The notes beneath the pieces are model-generated. The model saw only the letters and a list, made by a program, of their open reading frames with translations. It ran no database searches and was not told the origin of the DNA. From assembly GCF_019973775.1 (NCBI RefSeq), contig NZ_AP025032.1:4768501-4832500 (forward strand): a stretch of 64,000 bases of DNA, written 5' to 3'. Source of the DNA: Aureimonas sp. SA4125. GTDB taxonomy: Bacteria > Pseudomonadota > Alphaproteobacteria > Rhizobiales > Rhizobiaceae. Every line of letters starts with the position of its first letter. Position 1 is the first letter of the stretch. Below are positions 55,091 through 64,000 of the stretch, piece by piece. Position numbers and translations under genes: made by a program.

Positions 55091-55150
55091 GGCGGCGGGG
55101 CGACCCGCCGCCGTTCTTCGTTTGGCATTCTTCGGCGGGGCGACCCGCCG
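55091..55150. terminator. two tandem GC hairpins with GNRA loops between convergent genes
   Basis: GGCGGCGGG (55091-55099), loop GCGA, CCCGCCGCC (55104-55112); then CGGCGGG (55133-55139), loop GCGA, CCCGCCG (55144-55150). The two hairpins and the sequence between are near-copies of each other. TTCTTCGTTT follows the first. They lie between the convergent BCCT and DUF3422 genes. Confidence 0.75.
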
Positions 55151-55195
55151 CCGCTTGTCGTCTTGCGCTCTTTGTCTGGCGTTCTTCGTTCCGGG

Positions 55196-56482
55196 CTATT
55201 CGGCGTCGCGGGCGACGGAGCGGCGGATGCGGCGCACGCCCAGAAAGGCCAGAAGCGCCACCACCGGGATGGCGAGCGCCTCGATCAGCTTCGGCTGCAG
55301 GTGCAGGCCGCTGACCTCCAGTCCCTCGGCGAGATGACCGACGAGGGAGACGACGTAATAGGTGACGGCGGCGACCGACAGGCCCTCGACCGTCTCCTGC
55401 AGGCGCAGTTGCAGGCGCGCGCGGCGGTCCATGGATTCGAGCAGCACCTGGCTCTGTCCCTGGCGGGCGATCTCGACGCGCGTCGACAGGAGTTGCGAGG
55501 CATGGGCGACGCGCTGCGACAGCGAGGCCTGGCGCGAGGCGACCGCCTGGCAGGTCTGCATCGCCGGCGTCAGGCGTCGTTCGAGAAACTCCTCCACGGT
55601 CTGCAGGCCGGGCAGGCGCGTCTCGCGCAATTCGGCGATGCGTCGCTGCACGAGGGCATAGTAGGCGGCCGAGGCGCCGAAGCGGAACAGCGTGTCGGTA
55701 TGGCGGCTCTCGATCTCGGCTTCGAGCGTCGTCAGCCGGTCGAGCAGCGCCGCTTCGTCGGCGACGCCGCGCCCGGCCAGCGCCGAGGCGATGGCGGCGA
55801 GTTCGCGCTCGGATTCCGTCAACGCGCCGCCGAGCGCGCGGGCGACCGGCAGCGCCAGGAGTGCCATCATCCGGTAGGTGTCGATTTCGAGAAGGCGCTG
55901 GATCATCCGTCCGGCCTGACGCGGGGTGAGGCTCCGGTCCTCGACGATAAACCGGCTGAACCCGTCCGCATGGACGCGAAAATCGGTCACCGCCAGCGCG
56001 GCGCCGCCGCCGACGCCGCCCCCGATCAAGACGTTGCCGCCGAAATGCCGGGCCGACAGCGCCTCGAAATCGGGCGCCGCCGATGCCTCCGGCAGGAAGG
56101 CGACATGCGCGGCGACGATGATCTCGCCCGACAGCGCGGCGCGCCAGTCGGCCGGCACGAGATCGATCGCGGTGTGCTCGAAGCCGTCGCCAGCAAGGTC
56201 CTTTGCCATGAAGGTGTAGCGGCTGAACTCGGTGTGACGCTCCCACTTCACCCGGAACGCGCCGAGATCGGCGCTGTAATGGTTGGCGCCCGGCAGGGGT
56301 GGCGCCGCGCCGAAACGGGCGGCGAGCGCGGCGATCTCCGCGCTCTGGCGGTCGTGCCCGCCCGCCTCGGAGGTCAACGCCAGGAAGGACAGGCGCAGCG
56401 GCGCCTCCAGGGCCTCGGGCGGACGCGCATGGATTTCGTCGTTCAGCGTCAGGCGCTGGGGATGATTGCGCGGCAGTGTCAT
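55196..56482 (-). CDS. DUF3422 membrane protein
   Basis: A 428-residue DUF3422 protein. The diagnostic start TLNDEIHARPPEAL is at residues about 12-25; the middle is soluble and largely helical; a possible coiled coil spans 270-365; and two transmembrane helices close the protein (about 365-412). Function unknown. ATG 56482 is chosen because the family start follows it directly; the longer frame to 56542 adds no similarity. Confidence 0.85.
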   Translation of the reverse strand: MTLPRNHPQRLTLNDEIHARPPEALEAPLRLSFLALTSEAGGHDRQSAEIAALAARFGAAPPLPGANHYSADLGAFRVKWERHTEFSRYTFMAKDLAGDGFEHTAIDLVPADWRAALSGEIIVAAHVAFLPEASAAPDFEALSARHFGGNVLIGGGVGGGAALAVTDFRVHADGFSRFIVEDRSLTPRQAGRMIQRLLEIDTYRMMALLALPVARALGGALTESERELAAIASALAGRGVADEAALLDRLTTLEAEIESRHTDTLFRFGASAAYYALVQRRIAELRETRLPGLQTVEEFLERRLTPAMQTCQAVASRQASLSQRVAHASQLLSTRVEIARQGQSQVLLESMDRRARLQLRLQETVEGLSVAAVTYYVVSLVGHLAEGLEVSGLHLQPKLIEALAIPVVALLAFLGVRRIRRSVARDAE

Positions 56483-56792
56483 GTCCAGTTTCCACCCTGT
56501 TGCCGGCGATCCGCCCGAGCGACTTTGAACGAAGCACTTCATCGATCACGCACCGACCGCATCGACCCGGCAAAGCCGATCGCCCGGCGCCGAAGATCGG
56601 CGAGATCGGCGGATATGTCGAGGCGGAACCGCACGTCCCGCGGGAGAGCGCCCGGCGCGCCCGCCGCGTCTTCCCGACCGGGCCATAGCACATGCTGCGG
56701 GCGGGAACTGGCATCCCCGGGCGTATGATGTATAGGTCGGTGAAAAGACGGGTGGCAGCGCTGCCATTCCAGGGGTGAAAGGGGAGGACGGC
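56483..56792. other. 310-bp divergent promoter region
   Basis: The region between the DUF3422 gene and the SDR gene. No gene is supported. A relatively AT-rich stretch with TATGATGTATA near 56724-56735 may hold the SDR promoter; GGGGAGG before 56793 is its ribosome site. Confidence 0.4.
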
Positions 56793-57545
56793 ATGGCGGG
56801 ACGGCTCGAGGGAAAGATCGCGGTCTGCACGGCGGCGGGGCAGGGCATCGGACGACGGGTTGCGGAGGTGTTTCTCGCCGAGGGCGCGACCGTCCACGCC
56901 TCCGATCTCGACGCCGCAAAGCTCGCCGGACTGGGCGACTTCGGCACGGTCCATGTGGCCGGGCTCGACGTCACGGACGGCCCGGCGGTGGCGGCCTATG
57001 CGGCGGGACTGCCGACGCCGGACATCCTCTTCAACTGCGCCGGCTACGTCCATCACGGCACCATCCTCGACTGCGAGGAGAAGGACTGGGAGTTTTCCTT
57101 CGACCTCAACGTCAAGGCGATGCACCGGCTGATCAGGGGCCTGTTGCCGCGCATGCTGGAAAACGGCGGCGGCTCCATCGTCAACATGGCCTCGGCCGCC
57201 TCCTCGCTGAAGGCCGCGCCCAACCGCTATGTCTACGGCGCGTCGAAGGCCGCCGTGCTCGGGCTCACCAAATCCATCGCCGTCGACTTCGTCGGCCGCG
57301 GCATCCGCTGCAACGCCATCTGTCCCGGCACGATCGAATCGCCCTCGCTGCAGCAGCGGATCGATACGCTCGGGCAACAGGTCGGCGGACGCGACAAGGC
57401 GGAGGAGATGTTCATCTCGCGCCAGCCGATGGGCCGGCTCGGCAGGCCCGACGAGATCGCCATGCTCGCGCTCTATCTCGCCTCGGACGAATCGTCCTTC
57501 ACGACAGGCACGCTGCAGCTCATCGACGGCGGCTGGTCGCTCTGA
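56793..57545 (+). CDS. short-chain dehydrogenase, 2-keto-3-deoxy-L-fuconate dehydrogenase-like
   Basis: A 250-residue classical SDR: cofactor motif TAAGQGIG at about 13-20, NCAG near 83, catalytic Ser in NMASAAS near 134, and YGASK (Tyr-x-x-x-Lys) near 149-153. The whole sequence, e.g. DVLFNCAG-like DILFNCAGYVHHGTILDC and ICPGTIESPSLQQRI, closely follows the 2-keto-3-deoxy-L-fuconate dehydrogenase/BDH2-like group of the oxidative L-fucose route. This links it with the fucose-like genes at 26-28 kb although they are 29 kb apart. GGGGAGG precedes ATG 56793. Confidence 0.82.
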   Translation: MAGRLEGKIAVCTAAGQGIGRRVAEVFLAEGATVHASDLDAAKLAGLGDFGTVHVAGLDVTDGPAVAAYAAGLPTPDILFNCAGYVHHGTILDCEEKDWEFSFDLNVKAMHRLIRGLLPRMLENGGGSIVNMASAASSLKAAPNRYVYGASKAAVLGLTKSIAVDFVGRGIRCNAICPGTIESPSLQQRIDTLGQQVGGRDKAEEMFISRQPMGRLGRPDEIAMLALYLASDESSFTTGTLQLIDGGWSL

Positions 57546-57664
57546 TCCAGTCCCGCCACCCGCCGCTCCGGCGGCACTAGAACCGCGGACAGCGGCTCGC
57601 CGGCCATGATCGGCAGCCGCAACGGCCATCCCCGGCGAAGGCCTGTCCGCCCAAAGGAGGAAAC

Positions 57665-58645
57665 ATGCGCATTCTCATTCTCGGAGCCGCCGGCATGGTC
57701 GGCCACCGCCTGGTCGACCGGCTCGTCGCCGAGGGCCAGATCGCCGGACGGACGATCGCAACGCTCGACCTCTTCGACGTCGTCGAGCCCAGCGCCGGCC
57801 AGGGCGCACAAGGCATCGCCATCCACCGCCGCGCCGGCGACATCGCCGACCAGGCCACCGTCGCCAGCCTCGTGGCCGAGAAGCCCGACCTCATCTTCCA
57901 TCTCGCCGCGATCGTCTCGGGCGAGGCGGAGGCCGATTTCGACAAGGGCTACCGCATCAACCTCGACGGCATGAAGTACCTCCTCGAGGCGATCCGCGCC
58001 CATGGTGACGGCTACCTGCCGCGGCTCGTCTTCACCTCGTCGATCGCCGTCTTCGGCGCTCCTTTCGAGGACAAGATCTCCGACACCTTCCTGATGGCGC
58101 CGCTGACCAGCTACGGCACGCAGAAGGCGATCTGCGAACTGTTGCTCGCCGACTACTCGCGCAAGGGCTTCGTCGACGGCGTCGGCATCCGCCTGCCGAC
58201 CATCGTGGTCAGGCCCGGCAAGCCGAACAAGGCGGCCTCGTCCTTCTTCTCGGGCATCATCCGCGAGCCGCTGGCCGGCCAGGAGGCGATCCTTCCCGTC
58301 GGCGACGACGTGCGCCACTGGATGACGAGCCCGGCCTCGGCCGTCGGCTTCCTGATGCACGCCGCCCAGATGGACACGTCCGAGCTCGGCGCCCGCCGCT
58401 CGCTGACCATGCCGGGCCTCTCGATCACCGTCGCCGAAATGGTTGCGACGCTGCGCGACGTCGCCGGCGACGCGGTGGCCGACCGGGTGAAGAAGGTGCC
58501 GGACGCGACCATCCAGGGCATCGTCGCCGGCTGGGCGCGCGATTTCGATCCGGCGCGGGCAACGGAGTTCGGCTTTACCGCCGACAGCGATTTCGCCGAC
58601 ATCATCCGCCAGCACATCGCCGACGAGGCCAAGAAAGTGGGCTGA
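57665..58645 (+). CDS. denD: NAD-dependent epimerase/dehydratase family, D-erythronate dehydrogenase-like
   Basis: A 326-residue extended SDR. LGAAGMVGHRL at 6-16 is the NAD-binding GxxGxxG; catalytic Ser in FTSSIAVFG near 124 and YGTQK near 148-152. The features RLPTIVVRPGKPNKAASSFF and the 320-residue size are those of the DenD group, which oxidises D-erythronate (four-carbon acid sugar). 119 bp after the SDR gene, same strand, so an operon is likely; ribosome site AAGGAGG. No kinase or decarboxylase of the erythronate route adjacent. Confidence 0.78.
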   Translation: MRILILGAAGMVGHRLVDRLVAEGQIAGRTIATLDLFDVVEPSAGQGAQGIAIHRRAGDIADQATVASLVAEKPDLIFHLAAIVSGEAEADFDKGYRINLDGMKYLLEAIRAHGDGYLPRLVFTSSIAVFGAPFEDKISDTFLMAPLTSYGTQKAICELLLADYSRKGFVDGVGIRLPTIVVRPGKPNKAASSFFSGIIREPLAGQEAILPVGDDVRHWMTSPASAVGFLMHAAQMDTSELGARRSLTMPGLSITVAEMVATLRDVAGDAVADRVKKVPDATIQGIVAGWARDFDPARATEFGFTADSDFADIIRQHIADEAKKVG

Positions 58646-58710
58646 TACTGGCCGGGCTCGCGTCCCTCGGTCGAGGGCCCGGCAACCGGGACTGAGCTGA
58701 GGGCAACAAA

Positions 58711-58740
58711 AAGCCCGGGCGCCGGGCCCGGGCTGATTCA
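58711..58740 (-). terminator. rho-independent terminator of trxA
   Basis: Read on the minus strand: AGCCCGGG, loop CCCGGCG, CCCGGGCT then TTTTTGTT. Perfect 8-bp stem. It could also act weakly for denD on the other strand. Confidence 0.85.
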
Positions 58741-58789
58741 CGTGAAACAGGTCGCTATATCGACGCTTCGCGAACGCGCCGGATGCGTA

Positions 58790-59110
58790 CTACGCTGCTG
58801 CGTTCTTGATCCAGTCGACGAGCTTCGACTTCGCGGCCGCGCCGACCTGGACGGAGGCGGGCTCGCCATTCTTGAACAGCATCAGCGTCGGGATCGAGCG
58901 CACGCCGAACTGCGCGGCGATATCGGGATTCTCGTCGATGTTCACCTTGACGATGTCGACGCCGTCCATCTCTTCGGAGATCTCCTCCAGGCTCGGACCG
59001 ATCATCTTGCACGGGCCGCACCACTCCGCCCAGAAGTCGACGACCACCGGATTGGCCGCGTCCAGAACGTGGGACTTGAAGTTGCTGCTGTCGATCTTGG
59101 TCGTGGCCAT
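58790..59110 (-). CDS. trxA: thioredoxin 1
   Basis: A 106-residue thioredoxin with active site W30-C31-G32-P33-C34 (AEWCGPCKM) and cis-Pro in IPTLMLF near 74. General cytoplasmic disulfide reductant. It follows addA on the same strand by 54 bp, the usual rhizobial order addB-addA-trxA; folC, which commonly comes next, is replaced here by convergent denD. Confidence 0.95.
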   Translation of the reverse strand: MATTKIDSSNFKSHVLDAANPVVVDFWAEWCGPCKMIGPSLEEISEEMDGVDIVKVNIDENPDIAAQFGVRSIPTLMLFKNGEPASVQVGAAAKSKLVDWIKNAAA

Positions 59111-59164
59111 GGAGGGCTCCTCGATGTTGGCTCGTGTGATAGCTAGAAGTGTGCGCCTGCGAAA

Positions 59165-62100
59165 TCAAGCGGCGTGCGGGTTCGGTTCACGGGGTGTTCG
59201 CTTTTCGGCGACAGTCGACCGCCGCTCCAGGGCCGCATCGAGAACATCAGGCGGAACGTCGATGAGAACGGGCGCCTCGGTGAAGAGCAGACCAGCGCGC
59301 ACCTCCCGGTCGGGATAGAGGGGCTGAAGGAGGGCGCGGTAGAGCGCCAGCTGCAGCACATAGGCCGGCGGCACGGCGTCGAGGTTTTCGGGCGCGGGAC
59401 GGTTGGTCTTGAAGTCGATGATGCGCACCGCGTCGTCCGACACCGCCAGCCGGTCGATCGTGCCGGTGACGGAATAGGCCTGCCCGCCGAGCGTCAGCGT
59501 GCCGGTGACGGCGACCTCCGCCCGGCTTCCCCCGGCAAAGATCGGGGAGAATTCGGGATCGCCGAGGACCGCGAGGACGCTGTCCAGCGCCTGCGCCCGG
59601 ACGGCCGGCGGCATGTCCGCGGCCGCGCTGGCGAGATAGCGCTCGGCCGCCGCCGCCCGCTCCTCGGCGCCAAGATCGGGCAGCACCTGCAGCAGGCGGT
59701 GGATGGCAAGGCCCCGGCGGATGGCGAGGGACGGGTTGCCGGAACCGGCCAGAACCGGCGAGACGAAACCCGTGGCGGGCGCTTCGGGCGCTGGGCCGTC
59801 CTCCGCCTCGATCCGGTGGGCCTCCCCTGCCGAGGACGGCGACAACGGCCGCAGCGCCAGCACTTCGGGCGGCAGGATCGACAGGTCGACGGGCCGCAGG
59901 ACAGCTTCCGGCGAAAGGGCGGCGGTGGCGGGCTTATCGTGCGAAGCCGGCGTGCCCGTACCTGGCGAACTGGTGCCTGGCGAACCGGCGCCGAGCGAGC
60001 CCGTGCGCCAGCCGACGACGTTGCCGTCCGCGTCCGCGATTTCCATGGCATCAGGGCGCAGCGTCGCCTCGACGCGCTGCAGCCAGCTCTCCTCGTGCGG
60101 GCCGCGGGTCCCGGATGTACCGCAGATCACCAGCCGGTCGGCGGCGCGGGTCATGCCGACATAGAGCAGCCGCCGGTATTCCTCGCCGGCCAGGCGTTTT
60201 TCCTCCTCCTTCAGCGCGGCGATGGCGCCGTTCTCCAGACTCTTGTCGGCGCGCCACAGGAAGCCCGGTGCTTGGCCGGGGGCAAGGCCCGGCATATCGT
60301 GCCAGGCCATCAGCCGGGCGCCGTGGGCATGGCTGAAGGGCGCCGAACCGGGATCGACGAGGAAAACGACCGGCGCCTCGAGGCCCTTGGAAGCGTGGAC
60401 GGTCATGATCCGCACCTCCTCCTTGCCATGCTCCATCTCGCGCTTGATCTCGGGGGGCGCGGCCGCGAGGTCGGCGAGAAAGGCGTCGAGCCCGGGCTGG
60501 CCGGCCTCTTCCTCGGCGAGTGCGAGGTCGAGGAAGGCATCGATCACCTCGCCGCTGTCGCGCCCGAGCCGGGCCGCGAGCTGTGCCCGTCCGCCCTCCG
60601 GGCCGAGCAGCCGGGCGTAGAAGCCGAAGACGCTCTCGAAGCCGGCGCGGTCGCGCAGCTCCTCCAGCCGGGCGAAGGCGGACTGCGCGCGGGCAATCAG
60701 CCCCGCCGCCGAGGCGTCCGGCACGAAATCCGGCAAAAGCGCGAGACCTTCCGGCCCCGCCAGTCGGCGCAGCGCCAGGTAGAGCGGCTCGCCGCCGCCG
60801 TCACGCGACAGCGCGAGCGCCATCAGGTCGTCATCGGAAAAGCCGAAGAGCGGGCTCTTCAACACGGCGGCCAGCGACAGCTCGTCCTCGACATTGGCGA
60901 CGGTGCGCCCGAGCGCCATCAGGTCCTGCACGGCGATGTGGTCGGTGATGACCAGCCGGTCGGCGCCGGCGACAGGGATCTTCTGGTCGCGCAGCGCCTT
61001 GCCCATGGCCTCGACGAAGCTCGAACGTTTGCGCACGAGGATCAGCACGTCGCCGGCGGTGATCGCCCGCGTTACGCCCTTCACCGTGATGGGATTGCCG
61101 ATCCACGCGCCGATCTGGGATGCGATGCGCCGGGCGAGCCGGTTGGCGGGCGAGGCTTCTGGCTCGACGTCGAGCGGCGTCAGCCAGTCCTCGGGCTCGG
61201 CCCGCGGCAGCGCCTGCACGACGGGCCAGACCTCGACGAGCCCCGGCTCCTCGCCGCGCGCGGACTCATGCGTCGGCGCGATGTCGTCGAAGGACAGGCC
61301 CTGGCGGTTCGCGGGATCGGCGAAGACGCGGTCGACGGCGTCCAGCACGTCGCGCGCCGAGCGAAACGACTGGTGCAGGCGAAGCTCGGCAAAGGCCTGC
61401 CGCGCCTCGCCGGCGCGCTGGCCGAGCCGCCGCCGTTCGGCCGAGAACATCGCCGGCGAGGCGCCCTGGAAGGAATAGATCGACTGCTTTTCGTCGCCGA
61501 CGGCAAACACCGTGCGCGCGACATTGCGGGCGGCGGCACCGGTGAAGAACTCCTCGACCAGCGAGCGCATCACCTGCCACTGCCGCGGGCTCGTGTCCTG
61601 TGCCTCGTCGATGAGGACGTGGTCGATGCCCTGGTCGAGCTTGTAGTGGACCCAGTCGGCAGCCGAGGAACGCGACAGGAGGTCGGCAGTCCTGACGATC
61701 AGGTCCTCGAAATCGAGCTTGCCACGCCGGCGCTTCAGGCTCGCATAATCCTCCTCCAGCCGGTCGGCGATGACGAGGGCGGCAGCGCTTGCCTCGGCGA
61801 GGCGCAGCGTCGTCATCCGGCCCTCGATCGTCTGGATGTGGGCGACAGCCGCGTCCAGACGCTCGGCGAAGTCGGGGAACTTGTCCGCCACCGCCTTGGT
61901 CGCCACACTCGACGGCTTGAAGGGCTCGCCCTTCTGCGTCAGGCAGAGCGACTTCAGCACCTCGAGCAGGGCCCCGGGCTCCTGCGCTGCCTCGATCGCG
62001 GCGAGGCGCTGCGCGAGCTTCTGGTCCGTCGCCTTGGAACTGGCGGTCGCCAGTGGCGCGAGGCGCGCGCGGAAAGCATCGTCGAAACCGGGAAGGGGCG

Positions 62101-62848
62101 AGACGGCAGCAAGGATCGTCTCCACCGTCTCGCCGTCGGCAAGCCCCAGCGCCCGGCGCAGCAGCGCGACCGCCGGATCGAGCCCGCCCGCCTCGGTGAC
62201 GTGGCGGCGGAGCGCGTCGCGCTTGGACACGATCTCGCCGATCAACTGATCCAGGCCGAACTCGCCGCCGACCGACAAAGCGGCCGCGAAAGCCTCGGCG
62301 AGCGCGGCGCGTTCCTCGCGGGGCCGATCGATGCTGCCCGATCCCGTGATAAGCAGGCGCCGCGCCTCGGCAAGCAGCAGCGCCGTCGTGGTGCCGTCCA
62401 TCACCTCGAAATGGCCGGGGACGTTCGCCTCCAGCGGAAACTGGTGGAGGATGGCCTCGCAGAACGCGTGGATCGTCTGGATCTTCAGCCCGCCGGGGGT
62501 CTCCAGCGCCTCGGCGAAGAGTTTTCGCGCGTCGGCGATGTCCGCGTCCGAGGGCTTGCGGCCGGTCAGCCGGGTCAGTTCGGCTTCCAGCACGGCGCGC
62601 GGCGCGGTCGCCCAGGTGGAGAGGCGCTTGAACACGCGGTTCGCCATCTCGGCGGCGGCGGCCTTGGTATAGGTGAGGCAGAGGATCTTCGAGGGCGGCG
62701 CCTTGGCGAGCAGCAGGCGCACGACGCGTTCGGTGAGGACATGCGTCTTGCCGGAGCCGGCATTGGCGGCGACGAAGACCGAGCTTGCCGGGTCGGACGC
62801 GCCGCGCTGCGCCTGAAGGGTGCGCTCGGAGACCTGAAACCCGGTCAT
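59165..62848 (-). CDS. addA: AddA, helicase-nuclease of double-strand-break repair
   Basis: A 1227-residue UvrD-like helicase fused to a RecB-type nuclease. Motif I is AANAGSGKTHVLTERV near 28-43; HVLIDEAQDTSPRQW near 400 is motif II; GRFVGD-type motif III and EAPVVFLVD motif V follow; the nuclease centre is RIIDFKTNRP near the C-terminus. With AddB it processes broken ends for RecA loading. A Gly/Ser/Pro/Thr linker (LGAGSPGTSSPGTGTPAS) near residue 960 is locally repetitive at DNA level (59940-60005). ATG 62848 overlaps the addB stop (ATGA). Confidence 0.93.
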   Translation of the reverse strand: MTGFQVSERTLQAQRGASDPASSVFVAANAGSGKTHVLTERVVRLLLAKAPPSKILCLTYTKAAAAEMANRVFKRLSTWATAPRAVLEAELTRLTGRKPSDADIADARKLFAEALETPGGLKIQTIHAFCEAILHQFPLEANVPGHFEVMDGTTTALLLAEARRLLITGSGSIDRPREERAALAEAFAAALSVGGEFGLDQLIGEIVSKRDALRRHVTEAGGLDPAVALLRRALGLADGETVETILAAVSPLPGFDDAFRARLAPLATASSKATDQKLAQRLAAIEAAQEPGALLEVLKSLCLTQKGEPFKPSSVATKAVADKFPDFAERLDAAVAHIQTIEGRMTTLRLAEASAAALVIADRLEEDYASLKRRRGKLDFEDLIVRTADLLSRSSAADWVHYKLDQGIDHVLIDEAQDTSPRQWQVMRSLVEEFFTGAAARNVARTVFAVGDEKQSIYSFQGASPAMFSAERRRLGQRAGEARQAFAELRLHQSFRSARDVLDAVDRVFADPANRQGLSFDDIAPTHESARGEEPGLVEVWPVVQALPRAEPEDWLTPLDVEPEASPANRLARRIASQIGAWIGNPITVKGVTRAITAGDVLILVRKRSSFVEAMGKALRDQKIPVAGADRLVITDHIAVQDLMALGRTVANVEDELSLAAVLKSPLFGFSDDDLMALALSRDGGGEPLYLALRRLAGPEGLALLPDFVPDASAAGLIARAQSAFARLEELRDRAGFESVFGFYARLLGPEGGRAQLAARLGRDSGEVIDAFLDLALAEEEAGQPGLDAFLADLAAAPPEIKREMEHGKEEVRIMTVHASKGLEAPVVFLVDPGSAPFSHAHGARLMAWHDMPGLAPGQAPGFLWRADKSLENGAIAALKEEEKRLAGEEYRRLLYVGMTRAADRLVICGTSGTRGPHEESWLQRVEATLRPDAMEIADADGNVVGWRTGSLGAGSPGTSSPGTGTPASHDKPATAALSPEAVLRPVDLSILPPEVLALRPLSPSSAGEAHRIEAEDGPAPEAPATGFVSPVLAGSGNPSLAIRRGLAIHRLLQVLPDLGAEERAAAAERYLASAAADMPPAVRAQALDSVLAVLGDPEFSPIFAGGSRAEVAVTGTLTLGGQAYSVTGTIDRLAVSDDAVRIIDFKTNRPAPENLDAVPPAYVLQLALYRALLQPLYPDREVRAGLLFTEAPVLIDVPPDVLDAALERRSTVAEKRTPREPNPHAA

Positions 62849-64000
62849 TCCGTCTCCTCGCCGCTGTCGACGCCGACCGACCATTCGCGCGCCCGCGCCA
62901 GATGGTCGTAGGCGCCGGAATAGTCGCCGGCGAGGAAGGGGCGCGGCCGCGAGACGAAGGGCTGGCCGGGATCGCGGTAGGCCGCGATCAGCTGCCGGAA
63001 TTTGGCCAGCGCCGCGTCCGACAGGCTGTCGCCCGTGGTCTCGGCGCCGGACTTCTTGTCGACATGGGTCAGCGTCTCGTCATAGAGTTCGCGCTCGCGC
63101 AGCCTGACATAGAGAAGGTCGGAGACCGAGACGACCGGTCCCTTCGTCGCCGCGAAGGCGCCGAGACGCACCATCGCCCCCTCCAGCGGCAGCTGAGGTG
63201 CCAGAAGCGTGCGCGCCTGCTTCACCGAGGGGCTGGTGCCGGTCTTGAAGTCGATGATCTCGACCGAGCCGTCCTCCATCACGTCGATGCGGTCGGCATA
63301 GCCGGACAGCTCGGTGTCGAGGTCAGCGAAGCGCCACGAGCCCCGCGCCTCCTCGAAACGCCGGATAACGCGCGTCCCGCGCGCGCGCTCCCAGTCGACA
63401 TAGTTCTTCGCCAGCGTCTCCATGCGCGGCCACCAGATCGCCTCGACCTCGGCCGGCAGCTGCTCGGCATCGAATTTTTCCCGCGCGAGCGTCAGCAGCT
63501 TTTCCTCGGCCGCGGGGTCGGCGGGGTCGATGCCGCAGGTGACGAAGCCGGCGAGGACGGCGTGGTAGAGATTGCCGCGGTCGGCAGCGCCGGGATCGCG
63601 CATCAGCGCCGGCATCGGCTCCAGCCGCAGGATCTTTCTCGCATGGATCGCGTAGGGGTCGCGGATGAGGGTCTCAACCTCGGTGACGGAATAGCGGTTC
63701 GGCCGGTCGGCGAGCGGCGGCACTGGCGCCGGGCGCGGGCTGCGCGGCACCTCCGGCAGAAGGTCGAGGCGGCGGGCATGGGCAAGGAAGGCGGCACCCT
63801 CCGCCCGCAGCCGCGAAGCGCCCGTCTCCCCCGCCAGCGTCAGCAGCCGCTGCAGCCAGCGCGAGGCGATCGCGGGGGCGCCGCCGGCGCGCTGCGAGCG
63901 GGTCATCACCACGCGTCTTGCGCCGAGCGCCTGGGTGAAATCATGGGCGGCAAGGCCGATGCGGCGCTCCGGCGGATCGAGCGCGATCTCCGCGCGCATC
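62845..64000 (-). CDS. addB: AddB, C-terminal part (runs off right edge)
   Basis: The minus strand is open from the right edge to the stop at 62845, giving the last 384 residues of AddB. The RecB-like nuclease centre EIIDFKTGTSPS lies about 110 residues before the end; YAIHARKILRLEPMP marks the start of the nuclease domain. The helicase-like N-terminal two thirds is outside the window. Its stop overlaps the addA start. Confidence 0.9.
   Translation of the reverse strand, partial: MRAEIALDPPERRIGLAAHDFTQALGARRVVMTRSQRAGGAPAIASRWLQRLLTLAGETGASRLRAEGAAFLAHARRLDLLPEVPRSPRPAPVPPLADRPNRYSVTEVETLIRDPYAIHARKILRLEPMPALMRDPGAADRGNLYHAVLAGFVTCGIDPADPAAEEKLLTLAREKFDAEQLPAEVEAIWWPRMETLAKNYVDWERARGTRVIRRFEEARGSWRFADLDTELSGYADRIDVMEDGSVEIIDFKTGTSPSVKQARTLLAPQLPLEGAMVRLGAFAATKGPVVSVSDLLYVRLRERELYDETLTHVDKKSGAETTGDSLSDAALAKFRQLIAAYRDPGQPFVSRPRPFLAGDYSGAYDHLARAREWSVGVDSGEETE

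Noticed and set aside
54825..57629. A 934-codon minus-strand open frame
   Set aside because: Runs through parts of three real genes (BCCT, DUF3422, SDR) in wrong frames and has no recognisable domain.
59174..62911. A 1245-codon plus-strand open frame
   Set aside because: Antisense shadow of addA; no start with ribosome site and unnatural composition.

Overview
The window is 64 kb of GC-rich chromosomal DNA from an alphaproteobacterium, most likely Hyphomicrobiales (Rhizobiales) and perhaps Aurantimonadaceae-like. The evidence is the frcBCA fructose transporter with its ROK regulator, the BetI/BetA pair, the trxA-addA-addB cluster, a minCDE operon, a ClpS paralogue, rhizobial-type intergenic palindromes and several promoter-like sites of the alphaproteobacterial general-stress type (GGAAC-N18/19-TT). 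The species cannot be fixed from sequence alone. No rRNA, CRISPR, phage or plasmid genes were seen.

Left part (1-10 kb): the 5' half of malate synthase G (minus strand), an Rsm22-like methyltransferase, a choline-dehydrogenase-type GMC enzyme and a BetI-type repressor with a clear operator palindrome, a GFA-family protein, then the FrcR-like ROK regulator divergent from frcB-frcC-frcA. A composite palindromic repeat lies between frcB and frcC. A HicB/HicA-type toxin-antitoxin pair and a complete IS256-family element (with 8-bp target duplication) follow at 10.2-12.2 kb.

Middle-left (12-25 kb): an FMN reductase, a Pat-like acyl-CoA-synthetase/GNAT fusion, minCDE, two ferritin-like stress proteins, the glycogen debranching enzyme and several small exported or hypothetical proteins. 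Five of these genes carry general-stress-like promoter sites 37-57 bp before their starts, and a sixth site lies at 44.6 kb.

Middle (25-39 kb): a decayed sugar-transport locus (ABC permease tail and a collapsed MalK-like ATPase) next to an L-fuconolactonase-like hydrolase and an L-fucose-dehydrogenase-like aldo/keto reductase. Next comes a catabolic island: DoeB-like deacylase and EutB-like dehydratase on the minus strand, an XRE-cupin regulator, and a divergent six-gene operon (ornithine-cyclodeaminase-like protein, aminotransferase, amino-acid-binding protein, M20 hydrolase, two permeases, no ATPase). A second IS256-family element sits one base before the EutB-like start codon. The island ends at a tRNA-Arg(CCG).

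Right part (39-64 kb): a secreted pentapeptide-repeat protein, an aldo/keto reductase divergent from mannonate dehydratase UxuA, ClpS, a glutathione S-transferase, three large membrane proteins (DUF2254, SLC13-type permease, ClC channel), a GGDEF-EAL protein, another aldo/keto reductase, a BCCT transporter, a DUF3422 protein, two sugar-acid dehydrogenases (2-keto-3-deoxy-L-fuconate-dehydrogenase-like and DenD-like), thioredoxin, and the AddA/AddB recombination nuclease, with AddB running off the right edge.

The main themes are uptake and oxidation of sugars and sugar acids (frc, UxuA, the fucose-like enzymes, DenD), compatible-solute and amino-acid use (BetI/BetA, BCCT, the EutB/EutC/DoeB-like island) and stress survival. 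The least ordinary stretch is 28.7-39.2 kb. Function assignments come from recognising family motifs by eye; no database search was run.
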